Assembly: GCA_037176845.1 (NCBI GenBank)
Contig: JAYKXP010000116.1
Location: 91,280 to 155,279, forward strand
Reading direction: 5' to 3'
Source of the DNA: Paramarasmius palmivorus
Lineage: Eukaryota; Basidiomycota; Agaricomycetes; Agaricales; Marasmiaceae
Length of the DNA: 64,000 nt
This document shows positions 13,301 through 24,150 of the stretch, in pieces; positions within the stretch are counted from its first letter, which is position 1; each line of letters begins with the position of its first letter. Under the pieces are notes generated by a model, which saw only the letters and a program-made list of their open reading frames with translations, was not told where the DNA came from and searched no databases. Both the position numbers and the translations under genes were made by a program.

Positions 13301-14548
13301 TATGTAGACATCGAGGATGCACTCACCTTAGCTGCGTCCTCCTTGGACGGCAGCCCAAATCATGATGAAAGCTCGTGTTACAATCTACTTCAATCATATT
13401 TACGCCCTGGAACTGCTGCTTATCGTGCATGGGCTGCCCATTTCACCAAGGTATGTCACCCAGATGATTCTAATGAAAGTTCTAACGAAAATATGTAGAT
13501 CTTGGAGTCGCGTTCCAGGCCACTGCCTTCAGCAGACGAAAACTCAATTGATGGTGGTGCCGCCGGGTCTGTCCCAGAGCCTCAAGATGACCACGATGAC
13601 AACGAAGAACTCACCCCCAGTAAGTACAAAGACGTTTTTTTTTTTGTCTCGTGTTACTGACTTAGACTAGCTTCTGTCCATGCAAACCTTATTGCCCTTC
13701 ACGACGGCATTTGCAATGGAGATAGGCACATTGGGGACGCCTATGTTATGTTGGACAGCCTTCTCGACCCTGACTGTCAGGCCTATGACTTGTGGAAGGC
13801 CCATTTCAATGTTCTTAATGAGACTGCCGACGACGAGGCTGTTCCTGATGTATGTATTCTGTCTGTATATCTGACTTACAGATTGTTAATACATTCAAAG
13901 CCGCCAGATGTTCTGCTTCAACTTGTTGACCCTATAGAGGTTGAACGTTCTCCCACACCTCCGCCGATCACATTTAATGAACACCCGTCGGTTCAGCTAC
14001 GCCGTCTATTTCCTAAAATTGACCTCTCAAAACATGTCACCACCCACCGTCACACACAGGGGAAGCCAGCTCGGAATAGCGCCCCCAATATTCCATCAAA
14101 GGCACCATCCTCTCACGTAACTACTCAGCCCGGGAAACCAAGACCCATTGTTCCTCTACCTGCACGTGCACTCACGCCAGCCAACCCCCGAGTGCCTTCT
14201 CGTTCCCATCAGCCAACGGGTCCCTCTGCTTCGCTTATTCCCCCCCGAAGCACCCCCCTGGTCGAGGGTGTCTCCACTGCCCCAACAAAGGTTGTTAAAC
14301 CTGCCCCAGCCCTACGTCAGGTTTTAGTGGGTCCTTCCACCACCCAACTGCCTCAGGCTCCACCACAGAAGCAACGTCTGGCTTCTAAGAGACCTGCACC
14401 TCAGCCTGCCTATATTGGAGCTCCTGGGTATAAGGGCCCCACAGACTACTTTGATAGTGGCCTGTCCGCAATGAAGGCATCAGTCAAACGTCGGCGTTTG
14501 GAAGGGAATGATGCAGATGTGGGTACTGGCTCATCAAAGCTTAGGTAG
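10367..14548 (+). CDS. Large hypothetical protein with acidic/Ser-Pro linkers
   Basis: Spliced gene of about 1,100 residues with many short introns. The N-terminus is basic and repetitive (Ser/Thr/Pro/Lys), with an acidic patch SDSEEEEDEDDG and a Lys run KKKGKKK. A folded core follows: VQRCLDYLKAGIQISPRGVN, RDRIQEAYNYVRWRNN, IHEMVWYAEWYSNLIDHI, YNALINNGVHIFGYLIDTRR, and WNNFLQNAASLQLRLCNWP with VPFPGLPGGP. After it comes a Lys-rich linker, a second folded stretch near 13680-13850 and a Pro-rich tail. I do not recognise the family. It shares strand and spacing with the Spt5-like and small genes upstream. The donor of the intron at about 10578 lies inside a copy of the 12-bp palindrome that is arrayed downstream. 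Confidence 0.7.
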
Positions 14549-14661
14549 TGCCTTCATGTCTATTTGTGCTATGTAGAATTGGTCCTTGTAATAATTCAAT
14601 TAATTATGCTCTTCTTTGACCTGTTGAGTCCAAAATTAGAAGTAATCAAGTTAAGGTTTCT

Positions 14662-15770
14662 AGGTAGCTACCTGAATATAACAGTATAAGTCTGAGTGTT
14701 TTTTGTTTTGATCCAATAACATTTACACTCAAGTGCATAGATTCAAATATTCCGGAATAGCAAGTGTATGTCCCATAAAATATACTGTGACCATTGATGT
14801 TATATATTGGTAGATTAGAAGAAGCAGGAGTTAATATTTGTCTGAGGTAGCTGCCTATGCCTTGTCCTCCTCGGGTACCTACCTATGCATTCAATTCAGC
14901 AGAGGTAGCTGCCTATCAGTTTTTCCTCTTCAGGTGGCTGCCTGTGCATTCAATCCAGCTGAGGTAGCTGCCTATGTCTTTTGTCCTTGTGAGGTAGCTA
15001 CCTATGCAGTAAATATGCTGAGGCAGCTGCCTCCACCTGATGACAACATCAGGTGGTCACCTACACTGCTCTGGTAGCTGCCTGAAAAGTGCATCTTTGA
15101 CAGGTGGCTACCCCTACATTGTAGTTATATGAAACTTACTTAGCAAAGGTAGCTATTATACACTGAGGTACCTATTCAATGACGCCAGTGCTCCAGGGCT
15201 ATCTGACTCCCTTGTGTACTACAAGATATTGATATTCTAAGCTAATGTTTATCTATCTTGGGATTTCTACCTTTTTAGACAGCATTCAATGAAGTAGATA
15301 CAGCTAAATTTCTATCATATGGCTATTCTAGATTTCACCCTTTTAAAGGGTAAACAGAAATTTCTTACACCACTTATGCTTGTCCAAGCCTTATAAGATA
15401 TTGGGGAAGAGCTGGAGAAGGAAGAGCAGTAGCAGAGTATAAATACCCTGTTTATAGCCCATCCCAAGCAATCGCCCCAAATTTTACTGTGTTTGCACAC
15501 CTCCAAGGGTTGTAAGATACTGATGAAGAGCCTGAAGCATGACTAGCACGAACAAGGGCAACATCAGAGCATAAACAGGCAATTTATAGCTGATTTTTGA
15601 GAACTGGGACCCCTGACACCCCTGTCACATCACACAATTGCGGTATTTACCATGAGGACATAGGTCAAAGCCTAGAGGCTTTTATACCAAATAGGTAGCT
15701 GCCCAGGACTTGATCCTGTGAAAAGCCAGGAAAAAACCTTACTGCTAGCCTCAAGCCCAGGTAAGTACCT
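14662..15770. repeat. Array of 12-bp palindromes, consensus AGGTAGCTRCCT
   Basis: At least thirteen copies of a self-complementary 12-mer lie in a non-coding stretch. AGGTAGCTACCT is a perfect palindrome; AGGTAGCTGCCT and AGGTGGCTGCCT are the common variants. Copies start at 14662, 14845, 14873, 14903, 14932, 14962, 14992, 15021, 15051, 15072, 15102, 15693 and 15759, with partial copies near 15147 and 15165. In the dense block they recur every 20-30 bp, about two to three helical turns, separated by unrelated T- and C-rich sequence. This is neither a tandem satellite nor a CRISPR array. It resembles clustered binding sites or the subterminal repeats that transposases bind at element ends. Confidence 0.85.
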
Positions 15771-15872
15771 ACTTGGGCAACCACAACCCATAGACCCACC
15801 TTAAAGGCCAAACTGCTCACCTCAAGAGTTTACCCTATTAGGTCCTGTATGGGGGGTGACTGAAGTGCCCAG
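15771..15872. other. Junction between palindrome array and truncated KDZ gene
   Basis: The frame of the downstream KDZ gene meets a TGA at 15857 and no upstream KDZ coding was found. Coding similarity begins at a splice-acceptor-like CCCAG at 15868-15872. The upstream exons must have been lost or displaced; no target-site duplication was identified. Confidence 0.5.
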
Positions 15873-17538
15873 GAGCGGGACAAACAGACGGCGAGGGAAT
15901 CGAGAGGCTATGGGCGGAGATTGGACCGGTAGGGGTCAGTACAAGAGAGATGGGGCCTGGGCATCGTCGTGATACCATCGACGACCATCAGGGGGCACGA
16001 AACTGGCGAAAGATATGTGGATTGGGTGAGTTTTGGTGGAGCTATTGATGCGACGTTTTTTCTAACAAAGGTCCAGGATTCTTGCTCAGAAAACGAGAGA
16101 CAGAGGCCCGTAGACAAGTGGAAGTCCAGACATTTGAATACGAACGATTTTGCAGGAGTCAATCTCCAGCCCGAGTGGAGGTGTGGAGAAGGCGGGTAGT
16201 GGAATGGGAGTCCGGAATAACGAAGGTGAATCCGTATTCCCTGTCGGAACAAGGTATGTGTAGCAATGATTCTGTTTTTTAAGAACTAATGCTGACCAGC
16301 TTGCAGGAGAAACTGAAGAGGATGTACGCCTGCGCCTGGCGATTCAGGAAGCAGAGCGTAGTCTAAAAGGAGAACCGATTCTTCACGAAGTGGCGCCCAG
16401 TGCCTTCCTCCTCATGGGTCTGGAGATCGAGGACCAGCAGAGGCGTATGGCTATCAGCCTGGCAGAGAAGGATGGCGGATCTGTGCAGTACAAGACAGAG
16501 GTTGTGGAGAAACGCGCAAAGCTAGGGCGCCTGATTGCAAGGTTCAGGAGCCTGCAGCAAATCTACACTCCTGCTGCATTAGCCTACCTGACAACGTTGC
16601 CAAACTATTCCAACGTGGATACCGTCGAGAAGATCCCCGTTCTCCTTCCATCTGGCCTGCCGGAAGCACTACGGATACAGTCACTGATGGGGGATTGGGT
16701 TATTCGTGAGGTGGAATATAGGCGCGCTCAGCTCAGAACGTCACTCCGTGGGCTGCGTTCACATCTCTTCATACGTGCTGGACTGAATATCGAGCGCTCA
16801 ACCCAAGCACGGGGACAGAAGGATTCTACCAGGTCTCGTCAAGACCTAGCCAGGAATGAAGAAGATATTGCGGCGTTCAAGTCGAAGTATCGGGCTGCGT
16901 GGAATGCACTGTTGGTGCTAGTAGGGGAGGAAAAGCTGCGTGAGGAAATGCCAGGTTACCAGGCATTACATGATCACGACGTCCGCTCACATGAAGACCA
17001 GGACAGTTACTGTGTTGTCTCTAGTCGCAAGATCCGCCCTGCATTGGATTCGCGGCCGTTACTAGTCGAAGGAGAGTCTCGACGTGCGCTGTCGTGGATT
17101 TGGACTGGGGTGGACGTGACTGGGGATTCTAAAGCCATGCAGGAAGCCTTGAGGATCGAATGGAGCAAATGCTGGGCACGGAAGCGTCGCTGGGATGAAG
17201 AACTGGCATTGGTAGTCGAGGAAAAGCGTCGTGTGGTAGAATCACTCAGGTTTGAGCAGAGAAAGTGGTTGAGAAGGGCAGCGGATGAAGTGAATGAACC
17301 TGAAGGATATGCAGCCTATGCACTACGGCAGGCTGCGCTGAGGGAAGGACTGGTGGAGAGGTTTGAAACCGTTTGGAAAACGCCTATCCGCACGTGTAAA
17401 CGGCAAAAGGGAGGTCCTGTAGGAGGTTTGACTGCACCGGAGAATGAGGAGGTGCATATGGGGGTCAGTGACAGTGAGTTTGAAGACGTTCGGGCTGCCA
17501 ATGTAGACGAGGAGGACGATGACGAGGACGAGGACTAG
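15873..17538 (+). pseudogene. KDZ transposase, C-terminal part, 5'-truncated
   Basis: The frame opens with GQTDGEGIERLWAEIGPVG, then STREMGPGHRRDTIDDH and ARNWRKICGLG, the diagnostic C-terminal catalytic block of KDZ transposases (the invariant Glu lies in DGEGIERLW). After a short intron (about 16026-16071) it continues FLLRKRETEARRQVEVQ, the helical, Arg/Glu-rich tail of the family. A second intron (about 16254-16306) leads to a long exon to 17538, ending in an acidic run. The N-terminal cysteine cluster and earlier catalytic parts are missing upstream, where the palindrome array lies. The remaining 1.6 kb has no internal stop, so the truncation may be recent. It cannot be the missing half of the gene at the left edge, because that one is on the other strand. 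Confidence 0.85.
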
Positions 17539-17973
17539 CCAGGGGAACTTTGCAAAGTATGTTGTGTGACATGGTCTGGCCTTTTCGGTAATTTAATTGA
17601 TTTTAATTGATTTATATAAAGTAATTAATTAATTAATTGTTATTTAATTGTTAGCGCTTCCGTTTTGGGATAGCCCTAGACGCCTAGCAGACCTCTCCTC
17701 CTTTGTCCCTGGGCTTAGCCCTATTACTTTGCAATGTTACCTTGGGCATCTCCCAACTCACTTTGTAAAGTTGCAACCAGGTCGGCTGGGCAATCTGCAA
17801 GCAGACTGCAATATTCGAGAACGCCAACTTCGAAAACTCGGACCATGGTATCAGCAAACCACCTCGTCTAGTTATCATTGTCAATTTCTGTCGTATTAGG
17901 ATACTGTGCTCGAGTGATTTTCTTGGGATATTCAGCAAATAGTGAGTCCAAGTTAATAGCTGCGATATAATCC
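17539..17973. other. Intergenic between convergent KDZ genes
   Basis: About 435 bases between two gene ends. It contains an A/T-rich stretch with repeated TTAATTAATTAATTG near 17620-17650, plausibly polyadenylation or terminator sequence. No gene seen. Confidence 0.5.
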
Positions 17974-20900
17974 CTACAGTGTACTAAATAAACTGCTCCG
18001 AATTCGCAGACGATTCCATATGGACACAAATACCTTTGTGTAGAGGATGGCTCGATTCTGTCTCATGTAGCTCACCGCTTTCCGAATTCGACCAATCCCA
18101 CTGTTTCCGCACTCAGCCGCACTAGAGTTCACCTGGGAAAGGGTTGCATTCGTCTCTGTATAGGTCGACAGGAAGGATGCCGTCGAGCATTTTGTGTGGC
18201 CTTTAGCATGGAAACCGTCAATCAGAAATTGGGTCCTGGAGAAGAATTCGGGCTCTCGCGTCATGCAATATGGGCCGAGAGCGCACGCAAAGTCGTAAAT
18301 GACTCGCTTTGGTGCTGTGGGCCACTGCGTGAGCATAGCCGAAAATACATCGTTCCTGCCTTCGCCATTCGGGATGCAATGGAAACCATAGCAGATGCTA
18401 TGCGTGCACCAGGCACACATAATACCTCCGGTCATCCTTCGTTGCCCATATGTCGAATAGTACTTGGAGCACTTATCACCTCTCCCATTGTCCTTATCCG
18501 GCTTCCCATCACCCGTCAAATATGGGTAATTTGGCCGCTGTCGAATTTGTGGAAGACTGTAACAACATCCCGTCTATCGGTGATGTTAGCGATTGTCACC
18601 ATCTAGTCGTTACAACGCACCTTTTTCCAGTCATCATTACTATCTCTACGGTCTTCGGGCAGTGGATCAAGAGAGCCACGCTTCAGGTGATCTAAGACCT
18701 GGCACCCTCGACCATACATCCAAACGCAAAGCTCATACAGTTCCAATGGTATTCTCCGATGTGTACGAAACTCCCCTTCGATAACCAGTAGCAAGGCGGG
18801 TATGTCAACAAGTGTAGTGGCAGCTTGCAACGACGGTGCTTTCACGAACATTCCCAGCTTTTGGAGGGAGTTCTCGTTCACCATTTGCATCAAAGATTCG
18901 TCAGCGGCAAGCTGTTAGGTATGAGCGTTATGACTCTACTCCATAGCCCAACACTTACCTGCTGGAACAGAACAATGTACCTTTTAAGCAGCTGTCTATC
19001 CACCTGGCTGTTCGGGCCAAAAACACAAAGAAGCAGCTTTGCCATAGGAGGCACCAGGTTCTCCAGCCTCTCGACAATCTTCTTTAGGTCATCTTCTGCT
19101 TTGTTTTGTCTGTCGCTACTGGGATCATTTCTCTCACCATCGTTCTCCTGGACTGCCTCCGCATACTCTTCGGCATCCACCAACCCCGCCTGAGACCTGG
19201 TCTTTCCTCCATTCAGCCATGCAAGGAATGACTTCCGGAAAGGTCGATCCTCCTTCGAAAGCTGGAACCAAAGAGTACCGCCGGGATATTGTCGCAAGCG
19301 AGTCACAGCTTCCGGCTCAATGATGGTAGGTGGTTTCAATGAATTCTGCAAGTGCTTTTTGCTAAATGCCAATGTCACACCATCCCAGATCACCGTTTCG
19401 GGCATATCACCGCATTTGGGACAGGTCATGTCCCTTTCCAACAGCTGCAAACTGACATAGGCGAACCAAGCCCCGCGAAAAAGATCATCTTCAATGAATG
19501 TCGACCCTCGCCCGACGTATACCCGACTAATCAACTGGACAAAAGCAGCAAAAGGTGTTTCGCTACTGGCCATCCGACTGGTGTATTCATCCATAAGCTC
19601 GTGTGTAAAGAGCATCCCGTTGTTGTAATTGAAGACTCCCAGATCTCGAGTCTCCGGCCCTATGTAACAGTGATGTCGTTTAGGGCAGATGGGACATGGC
19701 TGTAGTTCAATTCGAGCAACCTTTTGTTTGGTCAAGGTAAAAATTGTACATTCCCGCACAATCACAGGCTGAATTGGATCATAGGGAGCGCGATGGGAGC
19801 AAGCTGAACCTGATCTTTCCGGCATTAGGTTGAAGGTTGTAGGCAAATCACGTCCTGGATCTGGTCGCTTGTAGAGAGCGCAATCGCTGGGCAATACGGC
19901 CCATGGTGGCGGTAATATAGGAAGGTGCGATATTGCGCTCTCTTCCACGGCATCATTTTCTGGATACCATGGTCAGTCTATTCCAGTTCTGACGCTGAGT
20001 TTTTGTTATTCTGACGCACCCATGGATTTAGGGCCCTCAGCATCGACCTCATTGTTCGGCACATCACCACAATTGCCCGTCAAGTTGCTACCAATCACCT
20101 CTCCAAGAAACTTTTTGGCGCGAAAAATGTGAATACAATCCTTGCGATCTTTGCTGCACTTCCACTTTCCCCAACCATTGCCCAGACCCTCATAGCTGAC
20201 TACCGCACGAGCTGCCAAACCACCGGATAGTCCCTCGACTGAAAAACGGACCAGCGCGCGATTGTCATCCCATCCTACAGATTCATGCCAGAACATCACT
20301 ACTGCACCATCTCAAGCAGAGGTCAGTCAACTGCTGATTGCGTAGGATTCATTCACTCACCTCGATACCATAGGTGTTCCCGGGGCTTGAAATGAGTTTC
20401 ACGGAATTCTACATAGAAGTCCTGGTGTATGCATGGCTTTGCCTTCTTACCATCTGGGCAGAGGCAAGTCAATTGCAAGCTATCTCCCACTAGCCGTGCT
20501 TCTAGGTGATACCAATACTCCTATAATGCACTGCTTCAGAAACCTGATCCTGCCGATGGGTTTAACGCACCTCGCTTTCCCATTTTTTGCCATCCCACCC
20601 TTGCACCACGTACGTGTATCGTCCAACCCGCTCATAGACGAGACAGCCAGCATCTATCATCCGAACGAAACTTTCAAAGCTCTCTTCATTCGCCGAGAGT
20701 TCTTCAGCTATGTCGAAGCACCCATCCATATTATCGCCATTACTGTCGTGTCGATGACGAATTGAGTCGACTCCATGGCCAAGATCTTCCTCGCGCCCTT
20801 CTGGCACATTCAGTTCAGGCTGAGTAGTGGACTGTCCACCAACACTACCTCCATGTGTCGTGGTTCTCACTCTCTTTGTGTCGCGAGTTGTTAGTCGACG

Positions 20901-21053
20901 GCCTTTAAATCGGCGTTTGATGCTCTTGGTTGGACTGCGGAGCCATTGGAGCTCCGTGTCGCTGGTTTCGATGATAGGTGCTCGTTGTTCATCCTCTGAT
21001 TCAGAGGCAGATATGACCGGCGGCTTTGACTTGGGAGAATGAGGGGAATACAT
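17974..21053 (-). CDS. KDZ transposase, CxC5/CxC6 type, apparently complete
   Basis: Multi-exon transposase. Order of parts: a low-complexity, Arg-rich N-terminus from Met at 21053; a SWIM-like zinc motif LTCLCPDGKKAKPCIHQDF (near 20450); a second one KCSKDRKDCIHIF (near 20150); a large exon with CPICPKRHHCYIG; the CxC5 cluster CPKCGDMPETVIWDGVTLAF (near 19390); and a terminal exon with the CxC6/KDZ core YGQRRMTGGIMCAWCTHSIC, FHCIPNGEGRNDVFSA, VIYDFACALGPYCMTREP, FLIDGFHAKGHTKCS and ECGNSGIGRIRK. Asp in YDFACALG and in FLIDGFH are likely catalytic acids. Joins at 18900-18960 and 18520-18605 keep phase. No disabling change was seen, so this copy may be active. It converges on the truncated KDZ gene. 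Confidence 0.88.
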
Positions 21054-21123
21054 CTAGGATGATTTGTCAGCACAGTGAAAATACCATTTATTGCACTCAA
21101 ATAACACACGGTTGCGTTACTCC

Positions 21124-23092
21124 ATGACGATCATGGCCTCACATGCTCCCACTACGGGTCCGACTCCCGTTCGGCGTTCACCCCGCAAGGCCACCTCGAT
21201 TCAACACGGTCCTCGTCGCCAGCTATGCCAAAAATGTGATGGTCCTACACGGCATTACAGAGTCGATTGTCCGATTCACGGGCGTAATGCCAAACGTGTT
21301 CAGCGTCAAGGAGCTGTAAGTTTTGTTATTCGGACCGGACTCTTGAAGATATACAGCTGACAAGAACGCCAGGCTCGCACCAAACGTCTTGATATGCTAG
21401 CCCAGGCCGCACAGGAGACAGAGCGTCTTCAAGTCAACACAACAGATGTAGAGAATGGTTCACCGGTATGTATATCTTGACTGAATTCTCATTGTGTCCA
21501 TGTAACACCTCCCACAGACAGAGCCAAGTACCAGCCAGGTAATTGACGAAATTGAATATCTTTATGGCGTTAATCCGTTTCCAGCCCCTTCCGCTGTCCG
21601 TACAAAACACTGTTACATTCCCCAATGCCAGCTCAACTTATGACGTACGCCTTTTCCCTTTGAAAATGGTGGAGTTACCAAACGATTGTTTCTAGTCCTC
21701 TCCTGAACACAATTCCTTGTCACCTCCAACCTCCCCGGTGAACCCATTCTGTTCTGACATCTTTGGGAGCTCCCCCGGTACGTCTTTTTAACACATCTCT
21801 GTCTATACTTACGTGTTTTTGCTTCATAGTCCACCAAACACATATAGGACACAGGCATCTAGAACAGGGTCAAGGCTTATTAGCTCCCAGTGTAAGTGTT
21901 TTCTGCATGAGTTGTTTCTGTACACTAACAACAAACGGGTCAAGTCTTCGTCAAGCCAACAAGTATGGATGTCAAATGCCAACCCGCCTACATCCCCAGT
22001 GGCACCTTTTCGTACCGGCAGCTTTAGTCCTCCCGGTAATTCCCCATTCACCTTGCTCTCTCTTGTCATTTTGACATATTCCAAGGTTGCGCCACACCTC
22101 TCGGACCCGGCAATGAGGAACATCAGGGTCGCCCCCTCTTCACACCTCCGAGTAAGCGGCAAACTTCTTTCTTCAATACCTTTGCTCCTCATCTTGGTAT
22201 ATGTAGTCACCCACGAGGTACAGGGGTCTGCAATTGCGACCATCAATCCCAGCACAGCCTCTAACGCTGACCCGTTTGTCGCTGGTTTTTCGAACAGTCC
22301 TCTACACTTCAATCCTGACGAGACATCGACCCCCACTCCTTCGACAACGCCAGCTCAGTCCTGCCCCTCCAGTCCTGCTAAAACAAGGCGCAAACGAGCC
22401 CCGCTAACGCTACCAGGCCAACCACGTATACGGCCCTGCAAGTCAAATCCCGTATATGGTCTTGTTGATGGTGCCAAGCGCGGCTGTGAAACATGGGGTC
22501 AGTTTTGTGCTACAGTTCCTTCACTCCTGGTACTTACAGTCCTTCTAGATGTTCCACACAAGGGACCCAAACTGGATACACTTGCGACGTGGGCCGATTG
22601 TAACAAAAGATTCAACGAGAAGATGCAAGCAATACTTCGTCTGGTATGTACTGTTACACCCTATTTAAAGCTGAGTAGTACTAAAATGAAGCGTCCCAGG
22701 CGGAAGAAATGGCTGAGGAGACTGGGTGTTGGGTTTATCTTGCGGCCCAAATGCCCACCGGACGCCATCAGTACACACACTATACCTGTCGGCGTCTACG
22801 CAAGGAGGCACCCGGACCTATCAACGACATCAACGCTATAGCCTACAAGATGTTTCAGGGTCTGGTGAACTCGCGGCGCAAGGATGTCCTTCAGACGGAG
22901 CTAGAGATAGCGGAGGCACGGACTGACGTACAGAGGTTGATCAAAGAGAATGAGATGCTGGCAAGGTCTCAGAGCGCAGCACAAGCAGTTATTGAAGGAC
23001 TACGAAGTCGTCTGACGACATCCTCTCCTACCGCTTCCGAGTTGGAAGCTCTTCTTATGCAAATATCTAACGTTGTTGCTCCAGACCCTTGA
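21124..23092 (+). CDS. Hypothetical protein with C2CH-like finger and C-terminal coiled coil
   Basis: Divergent from the complete KDZ gene (71 bp between starts). The first exon carries a basic stretch and a small Cys/His pattern CQKCDGPTRHYRVDCPIHGR, a possible zinc site. Several short Ser/Pro-rich exons follow. The conserved-looking C-terminus reads PRIRPCKSNPVYGLVDGAKR, then LATWADCNKRFNEKMQAILR, then AEEMAEETGCWVYLAAQMP and HYTCRRLRKEAPGPIND, and ends with a coiled coil rich in Glu/Arg. About ten introns; those in the middle (21,780-22,500) are uncertain. I do not know a characterised relative. Its head-to-head position with the transposase suggests it may travel with KDZ elements, but this is inference. 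Confidence 0.62.
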
Positions 23093-23176
23093 TATTAATG
23101 ACATGTGTTATTACTGGCGTAATTCATCGCGCCGACTAAAATGTGATTCGTTCGCTACTAATATAATGGTACATTC

Positions 23177-23861
23177 TTATCGAAAATAATGGGGCTGCAT
23201 GATAGGTGGTTGTTGAAGAGGAGTCCCAAACATGCCAAGAATGTCTCCACACGAATGAACTTCTCCACAAGGTGTCGGACTAGGGAAAAGGAAAATATCC
23301 TGAAAGGAGGGTAGTTGTGGGTAACTCTGAACTGAGCGTTGTGGCTCTTTGAGATAGGCAGGCTGTGAGAACTGGCGTTCAGTGAGAACAGGAATCTTCG
23401 AGACCGAATCATGTGTCTTCTGCAGGTCGTCCAATGGAAGGGAAAGTGATAGAGATGGCGTAGGTTCATTTGTTTCGCTGTCGAATGTGTGAACATAGAA
23501 GTGATAATGTCAAAGGGAGGAAACGAACTCTGGTTGAACATCTTTGATGCAGTGCTTGGGGGGTCGTGGCTCTGCAGGGACCTCAGCTTGATCAACTTCG
23601 GATGAAGGAGACCTGAAGGTAACATTAGAGCATGATAAAATGGCTGAAGCGGTAGATACACTCACTTCTTTGACTGCCGTTTCTTCCGCATGCGCTCCCT
23701 AGCGAGGCGACGAGTTTCTTCGAGGTTCCTGGCATTTACCTGTGAATTAGCATAGATGGGCAATAGAGTGGCAAGACATACCTAGCGCGATAGTTTGCTG
23801 AAGCCTTCTTATTTACTTCACGTACATCTGCAAGAGTCTTGGTGGTGTTGATTTTCGCCAT
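23177..23861 (-). CDS. Small protein with basic-region motif (copy A)
   Basis: Three introns join a protein of about 170 residues. It starts MAKINTTKTLADVREVNKKA, then SANYRARNLEETRRLARERM followed by RKKRQSKK, a strongly basic helix like the DNA-contacting arm of bZIP proteins but without a leucine zipper. The rest is Pro/Ser-rich (EVPAEPRPPKHCI, PSLSLSLPLDDLQKTH) and ends PIMQPHYFR. Phases agree across joins near 23,790, 23,640 and 23,510. The same basic signature occurs in the genes at 25183 and 26602. Possibly a small transcription factor or a transposon-borne DNA-binding protein. Confidence 0.55.
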
Positions 23862-24066
23862 GGGTGTTGTCGAAAGAAAAAGGTCGTGACATGAGGATGT
23901 CACACTATATTTGAATTTATAGCGCCGGCTCCTCTGTGTTTATGGTTCGTTGGCTGAAATCAGCAAAAGCAAGTACTCCTATCCTGGTGCTCAGAATCTC
24001 ATTTGAATATGATAGATAGAACACATGAACGTTTTTATCGAACCAACAAACAAGAAAGATAAAAAA

Positions 24067-24150
24067 GACAACCCTTCGGAATCGAACCGTAGACCTCGAG
24101 TATATTACTTAGCATGTCAAGAGACATACAAACCATTACACCACCGTCGC
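24067..24150 (-). tRNA. Degenerate tRNA-Lys(CTT)-like sequence with an 11-nt intron
   Basis: Minus strand shows an A box TGGTGTAATGG, a B box GGTTCGATTCC and six Ts just after the end. Folding by eye: anticodon stem TATGT/ATATA, loop CTCTTGA with anticodon CTT, and an 11-nt insertion after position 37, the usual place of tRNA introns. The T stem has one mismatch. The acceptor stem pairs at five of seven positions (two by G-U) and the variable region is long. Probably a decayed tRNA or tRNA-derived repeat. Confidence 0.35.

Noticed and set aside
14662..15113. CRISPR-like regular spacing of the 12-bp palindromes
   Set aside because: Fungal context, repeats too short and variable, spacers uneven, no cas genes.
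1..17538. The left-edge KDZ N-terminal half and the KDZ C-terminal half at 15.9 kb as one gene split by an insertion
   Set aside because: They are on opposite strands with reading directions that cannot be joined without an inversion, and the left gene continues off the window by itself.
17600..17650. TTAATTAA repeats as a possible replication origin
   Set aside because: A short A/T-rich run between two convergent gene ends is better explained as 3' processing sequence; nothing else supports an origin.
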